DNA from: Planctomycetota bacterium
GTDB taxonomy: Bacteria > Planctomycetota > Phycisphaerae > Phycisphaerales > UBA1924
Reading direction: 5' to 3'
NCBI GenBank assembly: GCA_023432465.1
Contig: JAEYUO010000023.1
Location: 1 to 15,721 of the forward strand
Length of the DNA: 15,721 nucleotides
Below are positions 1 to 5,415 of this stretch, piece after piece. Positions within the stretch are counted from its first letter, which is position 1; every line of letters starts with the position of its first letter. Under the pieces are notes generated by a model. It was given only the letters and a program-made list of their open reading frames with translations, searched no databases and was not told the DNA's origin. The position numbers and the translations under genes are program-made.

Positions 1-194
1 GCGCGGGGGGGGAGCGCCATGGGCGGGCGGGCGACGGGCAGCGGCGCGGGGGGCGGCAGGGCTTTGGGGGGGGCGAGCATGGGCGGGATGAGCATCGGGC
101 TGCTCAGCGCGCCCATGCTCGCCACCCCCAAAGCCATGCCGCCCACCGCGACGATGCCCGTCGCCCGCCCGCCGATGGCGATCCCCCCGCGCGC
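1..194. repeat. Imperfect fold-back palindrome at left contig end
   Basis: Positions 1-97 are an imperfect reverse complement of 98-194, with the axis at about 97.5. About 85 of 97 positions pair. At most mismatches the left arm has G where the right arm's complement has T or C, for example at 6, 14, 21 and several places at 40-71. The right arm reads as sensible protein (GIVAVGGMALGVASMG on the minus strand), while the left arm does not. This looks like a chimeric fold-back read with G-biased base calling rather than a biological inverted repeat. Confidence 0.75.
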
Positions 195-512
195 GACATC
201 GCCGATCGCGATGACCCCGATCGCATGCCCATACACCTCGCCAAACTCCGGCCTCGCGCCCAGCGCGATGCACACGATCGGCACGCCGAACAAAGTGGAT
301 TCACTGCGATAGCGCTTGGCCTTGCGGGATGCCCCGCCCCAGCGCGCCAGCACTTCCACCAGCGGCCTGCCGCACTCCGGGCACTTCGACGAATCCTGCA
401 GATTGACCAGCGAGTACCCGCAGTTGGCGCAGTACGGATCACCCGGTCGGCGCGCTGTTGGCGATGCCGCTGACATCGAAGCCGGTTTGGCGGGGGGCGT
501 GTCGCTGGCCAT
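1..512 (-). CDS. Zinc ribbon protein with Gly/Ile/Val-rich repeats, 3' end lost at contig end
   Basis: The minus-strand frame begins with ATG at 512-510. After a Pro/Ala/Ser-rich leader of about 25 residues comes a four-cysteine zinc ribbon, C28-x2-C31 and C44-x2-C47 (YCANCGYSL and KCPECGRPL). Next is a short basic linker and then a run of six-residue hydrophobic repeats of the type G-(I/V)-(I/V)-A-(I/V)-G, at about residues 96-135. The zinc ribbon suggests a metal-stabilised fold and the repeats suggest a membrane-associated or beta-type packing region, but I recognise no specific family. The frame stays open to the window edge. However, the sequence left of about position 98 is an imperfect mirror of 98-194, so the apparent C-terminal Pro-rich tail (PPMLAPPKALPP) is probably an artifact and the true gene continues off the contig. 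It lies downstream of the coiled-coil gene on the same strand, with about 106 bp between them that holds an 8-bp tandem array. Confidence 0.6.
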   Translation of the reverse strand, partial: MASDTPPAKPASMSAASPTARRPGDPYCANCGYSLVNLQDSSKCPECGRPLVEVLARWGGASRKAKRYRSESTLFGVPIVCIALGARPEFGEVYGHAIGVIAIGDVARGGIAIGGRATGIVAVGGMALGVASMGALSSPMLIPPMLAPPKALPPPAPLPVARPPMALPPR

Positions 513-581
513 GGGCGCAGTCTACCACCGCCGACGCCGCGTCGTCAGGGTCCGCCAATTCCCCAGGATCGCCGAATAGCC

Positions 582-613
582 TTTGCTGCTTTGCTGCTTT
601 GCTGCTTTGCTGC
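582..613. repeat. Tandem array of 8-bp TTTGCTGC, four perfect copies (solo arm)
   Basis: There are four exact copies of TTTGCTGC at 582-589, 590-597, 598-605 and 606-613. The array lies 5 bp beyond the stop codon of the minus-strand coiled-coil gene, in the 106-bp gap before the zinc ribbon gene. On the transcribed strand it reads GCAGCAAA repeated. That is the same word and orientation as the left arm of the four-helix-bundle unit at 7586-8056. No complementary second arm and no ORF are present, so it looks like a solo arm of that repeat family. Confidence 0.85.
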
Positions 614-618
614 CCCGC

Positions 619-1524
619 CTACGCCGCCGCCCGAAGCGACCTCTTCCCTTCCGCGCGCTCCAGCAGCGGCATCACATCCTTCACGATCGTCACCAAGGCC
701 TGCGCCTGATCCGTCGCCTGGCTCATGCACCGGTCCAGCAGCTGCGCGTGCTGCGCTGCAGCGCCGGTCACCGTTTCCAGCGCCTCCCGCGCCGGCACGC
801 TATGACCAATCAACGCGTTCAGCCGAGCCGCAGCATCGTTGCAGTCCGCCACGGTCCGCTCCGCATGCTCCACCGCCGTTGCCAGCGTGCCGCCCGCACG
901 ATCCCCGCCGCGCCCGATCAGTTCTTCCGCCCGAGCGAACGCGCCCTCAAGTTCATCCATCGTCGGCCCGGCAAGCTCCGCCGCGCGCCGCTCCAGATGC
1001 GCGATCCGTTCCTCCGCCTGATCCAGCGCAACGGCGCTCCGCGCCTGAATCGAAGCCGCACGCCGGTCAAGCGCAGCGCTCACCCTGTCCAGCCGCTTCG
1101 CCTGCGCCGCCAGCCGTTCTTCCATCTCCCGCGTGTTCTCTCCGAGCCGCTGCTCAAAGGCCGCGCGGTCCGCCTCCAGTCTCGCCGACCACGCCTTTTC
1201 CCATTCCGTCTTCGCCGCGTGAACCCGCGCGATCAACCCCTCCAGCGCGCGCAGCCCCGCCGATGTCTTCTCCAGGATCGTCACCGCCCCCGTCGCCTCG
1301 GCGAGCCGTGTGTCCATCTCCGCGTTGAAGCGCTCGCCCTGCTCCAGCCGGCGCGAAAGCTCCGCGACCCGCTCGCGCACAAGCCGATCACTCTCGGCCG
1401 CCTCTTCCAGCGTCCGCCGGAGCGAGCCGATCTGCACCGCCGCGCGCTGCACGAGACCGGCAAACTCATCCGGCTCGCCCAGCCCGCGCGGTGTGGTCAT
1501 CCCAGTTTCTGTGTCGCTGCGCAT
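619..1524 (-). CDS. Coiled-coil protein of unknown function
   Basis: The gene encodes about 301 residues, rich in Ala, Glu, Arg and Leu, with heptad-like runs almost throughout (examples: LRRTLEEAAESDRLV, RRLEQGERFNAEM, RLAAQAKRLDRV, ERIAHLERRAAEL). No signal peptide, transmembrane segment or catalytic motif is seen. It probably forms a long cytoplasmic helical rod, reminiscent in composition of chemoreceptor-like, SMC-like or scaffold proteins, but no family is recognised. The start is uncertain. ATG at 1524 (MRSDTETG) follows a weak GGGAAAG. Alternatives are ATG 1536, ATG 1500 (MTTPRGLG) and GTG 1590, which has GGAGG only 3 nt upstream and a low-complexity Gly-rich N-terminus. Wobble positions end mostly in G, like the kinase gene on this strand. 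It is transcribed away from the export cluster and may share an operon with the zinc ribbon gene. Confidence 0.75.
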   Translation of the reverse strand: MRSDTETGMTTPRGLGEPDEFAGLVQRAAVQIGSLRRTLEEAAESDRLVRERVAELSRRLEQGERFNAEMDTRLAEATGAVTILEKTSAGLRALEGLIARVHAAKTEWEKAWSARLEADRAAFEQRLGENTREMEERLAAQAKRLDRVSAALDRRAASIQARSAVALDQAEERIAHLERRAAELAGPTMDELEGAFARAEELIGRGGDRAGGTLATAVEHAERTVADCNDAAARLNALIGHSVPAREALETVTGAAAQHAQLLDRCMSQATDQAQALVTIVKDVMPLLERAEGKRSLRAAA

Positions 1525-1848
1525 GTGCTTTCCCATCGCGATCTGTCGCTTCGGCTCCCCGCCTGCTCTTCCTCCTCCCCCGATCGACACCCGCCTCCGC
1601 GCCGGTCACCCGCGTTCCCGGACCCGCTCTCGTCTCCCCGGCACATCGTCCGAAAACGAGCCCGACCTGAGCGCGATCTCCAACCGCACCCCTGGACATT
1701 TGGGCAGACTGGGGAAACACCCCCGCACCCACAGACGAATGGTCCTCAAGCGGGTGGCCGGCCAATCGCCCGATGCGAAGGTGGGGCAGGTGAAACGGAG
1801 GGGGGGAGGGGGGGGGAGCCGAACCCTGTGGCGGGGAGTGCCTCTATC
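1525..1848. promoter_or_regulatory. Divergent intergenic region with poly-G tract
   Basis: This gap of about 320 bp separates the minus-strand coiled-coil gene from the plus-strand export cluster, so it should contain promoters for both. No convincing -35/-10 pair could be picked by eye. It holds a purine tract at about 1795-1818 made of G-runs broken by single A residues, just upstream of the first gene of the cluster. A GGGGAG ribosome binding site at 1833-1838 serves the ATG at 1849. Apparent ORFs across it are Pro/Arg-rich shadows. Confidence 0.4.
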
Positions 1849-2877
1849 ATGCTGCGTATGAACAAAGCCCTGTACTTTGGCTGCGCCGTCGTGTGCGCTG
1901 TTGCGTGTGGAACATGTACGGTAGTTGCGCACGCAGTATCCCCACAACCGGGTGATCCCGCGCCCGCTTCCCCGCGTTGGGAAGCGATCGCCGAGGCGTT
2001 CGGCGGCGTGAAGTCCGAGACACGCCCAAGCCGCGATGCAACCATGTCCTTCGCCTTCGCCACCGAGGTTCGCGAGGTCCTCGCCAAGGGCGGCCAGCGC
2101 GTCAAACGCGATGACCCGCTCCTCCGCGCCCGCGACAACGAAGTCGTCGCCGCGATGGCCCAGCAGCGATCCCTTGCCGAGAACACCCTCGAAATCGAGG
2201 GTGCCTCCGCCGCGCTCGAGCTGGCCGAGTTCCGGTTCGAGCAGCTCAAACGCGGTGGGAACTTCACTCCCAGCGAGTTTGAGGAGCTCCGCATCCAGGC
2301 CATGACCAGCCGCATCCAGCGCGATGTCGCCATCTTCAACCGCGAGCAGCAGCAGCACCGCCTCCGTCAGATCGAAGCCCAGGCCGAACGCTTCCTCCTT
2401 GTTGCCCCCTTCGACGGCGTCGTCTCCCAGGTCATGGTCGATGTCGGCCAGGGTGTCAACGAACAGCAGAAGCTCATCCGCATCGTCAACACCGACCAGC
2501 TCTGGCTCGATGCCTGGGCCGGAACCGAAGAAACCATGCGCCTCGCGATCAAGGACGGAGCAAAGGCCTGGGTGCTCGTCGATGTCCCCGACCGCCCCGT
2601 CGTCGCCGAGGGCCGTGTCATCGAGGTGGACCCCGTCGCCGATTCCGTCAGCCAGACCCGCCGCATCCGCGTCGAGATCGACAACCCCGCCGGCTGGCCC
2701 GCCGGAACCCAGGCCCGCGTCCGCCTCGCCGGGCCTCCCCCCGCGAGCGGAAACTGGGCCTCTCTCCCTCAACGTGACCCGGACGCAGGCGACCTCACGC
2801 CCGTCCCCGCGGCCGAACCCTCGACCACCGCGATCAACCTGCCCGACGGCTCAGCGCGCAAGGAGCCCCAGCCTTGA
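1849..2877 (+). CDS. Secreted HlyD/RND-MFP-type periplasmic adaptor protein
   Basis: The gene encodes 342 residues. ATG 1849 has GGGGAG 10 nt upstream; ATG 1858 is an in-frame alternative. The N-terminus is a signal peptide with a hydrophobic core at about residues 7-28 (FGCAVVCAVACG), unusually rich in Cys, with a plausible cleavage after AHA. The first half of a barrel-sandwich hybrid is at about 68-98 (EVREVLAKGGQRVKRDDPLL), followed by a long alpha-hairpin at about 100-180. The second half is at about 183-215 (LVAPFDGVVSQVMVDVGQGV) and a beta-barrel region (LWLDAWAGTEE) runs to about 300. The last 40 residues are Pro/Ala-rich. Family members bridge an inner-membrane pump or protease to the outer envelope. 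No transporter ATPase, RND pump or TolC-like channel is encoded beside it. Its partners are probably the next two HlyD-containing proteins, with which it forms an operon (TTGA stop/start overlap). Confidence 0.85.
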   Translation: MLRMNKALYFGCAVVCAVACGTCTVVAHAVSPQPGDPAPASPRWEAIAEAFGGVKSETRPSRDATMSFAFATEVREVLAKGGQRVKRDDPLLRARDNEVVAAMAQQRSLAENTLEIEGASAALELAEFRFEQLKRGGNFTPSEFEELRIQAMTSRIQRDVAIFNREQQQHRLRQIEAQAERFLLVAPFDGVVSQVMVDVGQGVNEQQKLIRIVNTDQLWLDAWAGTEETMRLAIKDGAKAWVLVDVPDRPVVAEGRVIEVDPVADSVSQTRRIRVEIDNPAGWPAGTQARVRLAGPPPASGNWASLPQRDPDAGDLTPVPAAEPSTTAINLPDGSARKEPQP

Positions 2878-4898
2878 TCGACCTCTCCAACGTCCGCGCT
2901 CCCGGCTGGCAGCAGGTCGTCGCCGAGCTGAACGCGCTCGCGCCCGATGACCGGACCTTCCTCGATCGCCTCCTGCGCATCGTCGCGCAGGTTACCGCCG
3001 CGCGCCAGGGTGTCCTCTTCGCTCCCGACCGCACCGATGGCGAGGAGATCGAGCCCAAGGTCGAACTCATCTGGCCCGCCCCCGGCGCGGCCACGGTGCT
3101 CTCGGAGGATTCCGGCGGACCCAAGTCCGACAAGGACAAGTCCGCCGCCGGCGTCGAGTTCGCGCAGGAGGTCAACGCCGCCGCACGCGCCGCCTTCTCC
3201 TCTGGTCAGGCCCGCGCGTTCTCCCTCGACAAGCCCGGCATCTACTACGACGGCGGCACCTCGCAGGGGTGCGTGCTGGCGATCCCCGTCCGCGTTCCCG
3301 CCCCCGCCTCAGCAGGCGGTGGCGCCGGGGGCGGAGGCGCAAAGCCCGCCGCCGAAACCGTCACCGGCGTGATGACCATGCTCATCGAGCCCCGGTCCAA
3401 GGACGCCATCCGCTCCACCCTCGCCATGGCCGAGGTCCTCGCCGGCTACGTCCACGGCCACGCCGCACGCCAGTCGCTCCGCCGCACCCAGACCGCCTCC
3501 TTCGCCTTCGACCTGGCCACCCGCCTCATCGCCTCCATCAACACCGCGCCCAACTTCAAGGGCGCGTGCCTCCAGCTCGTCAACGAGCTCTCCAAGCAGT
3601 TCGGCCTCGACCGCGTTGCGCTCGGCTGGGTCAAGAACGACACCGTCCGAACCCAGGCCATCAGCGACACCGAGTTCTTCGACCGCCGCATGGCCATGCT
3701 CGTCAAGCTCGAAGCCGCCATGGACGAGTGCCTCGACCAGGAGCAGCCGGTCGTTTTCCCGCAGCCCGCGGCCGAAGGCCCCGGCGGAGACCTCCTCCTC
3801 GCGCAGGCCATCGTCCACGCCCACCGCGAACTCGCCGCGGGCAACGCCAAGCTCAAGCTCTGCTCGCTCCCCCTCCGCATCGACGACGACATCGTCGGCG
3901 TCGTCCTGCTCGAAGCCTCCAGCGATCAACCCATCGATCTGGGCACCGTCGAACTCCTTCAGGCCGCGATGGACCTTGTCGCCCCCGTCCTCCGTCTCCG
4001 CCGCAGCGACGACCGCATGCTCCCCGTCCGCGCATGGGAGAGCGCCAAGAAGGCCGGCGCATGGGCCGTCGGCCCCAAGCACACCGTCTGGAAGGTCGCC
4101 GGCATCGCGCTGCTCGCCTCCATGATCTTCGTCACGCTCTACACCAAGACCTACCGCGTCAGCGCCGACGCAACCCTCGAGCCCCGGACACGCCGCATCG
4201 TCTCCGCGCCCTTCGACGGCCAGCTCAAGAACCTCGCCCCCGGCGTCGAACCCGGCCGCAGGGTCACCGCCGGACAGGTCCTCGCCGAGCTCGACACCAC
4301 CGAGTACGAGCTCAGCCTCGCCAGCGCCAACGCCAAGCTTTTCCAGGCCGAAAAAGCCGCCGCGGCCGCGCGGCAGGAACGTGACCAGGGCAAGGCCGCC
4401 TCCTACGAGTTGCAGGCGACCGCCGCCAAGGCGGAGGCCGATGCGTACCGCTACCGCATCGAGCGCTCGCAGATCCTCGCGCCCATCGACGGCGAGATCA
4501 TCGCTGGCGACCTCAAGGAACGCGTCGGCTCGACCCTCAAGCTCGGCGACCCCCTCTTCCAGATCGCCTCCATGGATGAGTTCGTCGTCGTCGCCAAGGT
4601 CGATGAGCGCGATATCGCGCTCGTCCGCGAGTCCTTCGCCACCAAGGGCGGCAAGGGTCAGATCGCCACCAAGACCCGACCCGCCGACCCCTTCGACGTC
4701 GTCATCGAACGCATCGTCCCGCTCGCCCAGGCCGCCGAGGGCAAGAACGTGTTCGAGATCCGCGGCCGCCTCGCCGGCTCGGGCGACTGGCTCCGCCCCG
4801 GCATGGAGGGCGTCGCCAAGTTCGATACCCAGGAGCGATCGCTCATCTGGATCGGCACGCGGCGCATCATCGACACCGTTCGAATGTGGTGGTGGTGA
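2874..4898 (+). CDS. GAF-domain / transmembrane / HlyD fusion protein
   Basis: The gene encodes 674 residues. The start is TTG at 2874 overlapping the upstream TGA, with AAGGAG at 2860-2865 spaced 8 nt, so translation is probably coupled. A GAF-like region lies at about residues 20-190, interrupted by a Gly/Ala-rich loop near 140-160. A second GAF-like domain lies at about 205-380 (FKGACLQLVNELSKQFGLDR, then a closing LPLRIDDDIVGVVLLE strand). One transmembrane helix follows at about 404-424 (VAGIALLASMIFVTLYT). After it comes an HlyD part: barrel-sandwich half at 442-480 (APFDGQLKNLAPGVEPGRRV), a helical hairpin, and a second half at 530-565 (ILAPIDGEIIAGDLKERVGS). Topology predicts cytoplasmic GAF domains and a periplasmic adaptor, an arrangement that could couple ligand sensing to export. 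What the GAF domains bind cannot be read from the sequence. The protein ends in an unusual Trp cluster (VRMWWW). Confidence 0.85.
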   Translation: MIDLSNVRAPGWQQVVAELNALAPDDRTFLDRLLRIVAQVTAARQGVLFAPDRTDGEEIEPKVELIWPAPGAATVLSEDSGGPKSDKDKSAAGVEFAQEVNAAARAAFSSGQARAFSLDKPGIYYDGGTSQGCVLAIPVRVPAPASAGGGAGGGGAKPAAETVTGVMTMLIEPRSKDAIRSTLAMAEVLAGYVHGHAARQSLRRTQTASFAFDLATRLIASINTAPNFKGACLQLVNELSKQFGLDRVALGWVKNDTVRTQAISDTEFFDRRMAMLVKLEAAMDECLDQEQPVVFPQPAAEGPGGDLLLAQAIVHAHRELAAGNAKLKLCSLPLRIDDDIVGVVLLEASSDQPIDLGTVELLQAAMDLVAPVLRLRRSDDRMLPVRAWESAKKAGAWAVGPKHTVWKVAGIALLASMIFVTLYTKTYRVSADATLEPRTRRIVSAPFDGQLKNLAPGVEPGRRVTAGQVLAELDTTEYELSLASANAKLFQAEKAAAAARQERDQGKAASYELQATAAKAEADAYRYRIERSQILAPIDGEIIAGDLKERVGSTLKLGDPLFQIASMDEFVVVAKVDERDIALVRESFATKGGKGQIATKTRPADPFDVVIERIVPLAQAAEGKNVFEIRGRLAGSGDWLRPGMEGVAKFDTQERSLIWIGTRRIIDTVRMWWW

Positions 4899-4904
4899 TT
4901 CGGA

Positions 4905-4939
4905 AGGGATGAGGGGTCAAGGGACCAGGGGATCATGAG
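4905..4939. repeat. Left arm of unit 1 (AGGGATCA-type 7-8 bp repeats)
   Basis: The arm consists of consecutive words AGGGATG, AGGGGTCA, AGGGACC and AGGGGATC, followed by ATGAG. It is complementary to the right arm at 5378-5409 and begins directly after the stop codon of the GAF-HlyD gene. Confidence 0.75.
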
Positions 4940-4980
4940 CCGAGAGAGTTCGGCATCGCGACGTACTTCGGAGCTGCGCA

Positions 4981-5376
4981 ATGAGCGAACCCGCGGGCAA
5001 ACAGCCAATCAAGACCTATCGAGATCTGATCGCGTGGCAGCGCGCATACGGGCTCGGGCTCCATCTCTATGGGATCTCACACGAGCTTCCAAAGTTCGAA
5101 CTGTTCGGATTGACCTCTCAGCTTCGGCGCGCATCGACGTCGGCTTCTCTGAACATTGCCGAGGGATACGGACGTGGTGGCCGGGCGGACTACGCCAGAT
5201 TCCTCAAGAACGCTCGCGGCAGTCTGTACGAAACCGACAACATCTTGCTGTTCTGCCGGGACTTGGGGTACGTCAACGAGGCAAGATATGACGAGGCCAA
5301 GCAACGCGTAGACGAAGCCGAGCGAGTCCTGGCGGGATTGATTCGCGCTGTTGACCTCCCGCCGCGCAGTTCATGA
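4981..5376 (+). CDS. Four-helix-bundle protein (S23/IVS type, TIGR02436-like), first copy
   Basis: The gene encodes 131 residues. ATG 4981 has GGAG 7 nt upstream. The protein carries the family hallmarks: an N-terminal YRDLIAWQRA helix, then FGLTSQLRRASTSASLNIAEGYGR (given in part: SQLRRAS and NIAEGYGR), DYARFLKNARGSLYETDN, and a last amphipathic helix of Ala/Glu/Arg. Known relatives are small helical proteins encoded in intervening sequences of 23S rRNA and as free-standing genes. Avd of diversity-generating retroelements has a similar fold. Their biochemical role is poorly defined; nucleic-acid binding has been proposed. The copy sits inside inverted repeats within an otherwise tightly spaced operon, and its third codon positions include many A and T, unlike flanking genes that end in C. 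No reverse transcriptase or variable repeat is present, so an Avd role is unlikely. Confidence 0.85.
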   Translation: MSEPAGKQPIKTYRDLIAWQRAYGLGLHLYGISHELPKFELFGLTSQLRRASTSASLNIAEGYGRGGRADYARFLKNARGSLYETDNILLFCRDLGYVNEARYDEAKQRVDEAERVLAGLIRAVDLPPRSS

Positions 5377-5377
5377 A

Positions 5378-5409
5378 CTCGATCCCTTGATCCCTGCTCC
5401 CTCAACCCT
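5378..5409. repeat. Right arm of unit 1, inverted relative to 4905-4939
   Basis: The reverse complement reads AGGGTTG, AGGGAGC, AGGGATCA, AGGGATCG, matching the left arm. It begins 1 nt after the four-helix-bundle stop codon and ends 6 nt before the M50 start codon, so it occupies the place where a ribosome binding site is expected. Confidence 0.75.
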
Positions 5410-5415
5410 ACCTCT

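Larger units (their letters stand above)
4905..5409 (+). mobile_element. IVS-like unit 1: four-helix-bundle ORF inside inverted short-period repeats
   Basis: The unit has a left arm at 4905-4939, a four-helix-bundle ORF at 4981-5376 and a right arm at 5378-5409. The arms are inverted copies of a degenerate 7-8 bp word close to AGGGATCA; 27 of 32 aligned positions are complementary with three gap positions, plus two G-U pairs in RNA. The unit starts 6 nt after the stop codon of the GAF-HlyD gene and ends 6 nt before the ATG of the M50 gene, so excising it would leave a junction of about 12 nt. Its codon use differs from its neighbours. It is a candidate mobile or RNA element; no transposase and no clear target-site duplication were seen. 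Confidence 0.55.

Noticed and set aside
582..613. CRISPR array
   Set aside because: The repeats are contiguous 8-bp units without spacers, and no cas genes are present.
1795..1818. Poly-G tract upstream of the first HlyD gene as an assembly artifact or quadruplex
   Set aside because: It lies inside continuous sequence and is not a fold-back like the contig ends, so artifact is unlikely. A G-quadruplex role cannot be supported, as G-runs are common in this DNA.
583..1848. Upstream extension of the first HlyD frame to about 583
   Set aside because: It runs antisense through the coiled-coil gene and is Arg/Pro-rich. The signal peptide and ribosome binding site at 1849 define a better start.
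1606..2772. Minus-strand frame of about 388 codons opposite the first HlyD gene
   Set aside because: It is a shadow with acidic low-complexity content. The plus frame has barrel-sandwich and hairpin features.
4981..5376. Diversity-generating retroelement accessory gene (avd)
   Set aside because: The fold family is related, but no reverse transcriptase, template repeat or variable repeat target is visible.
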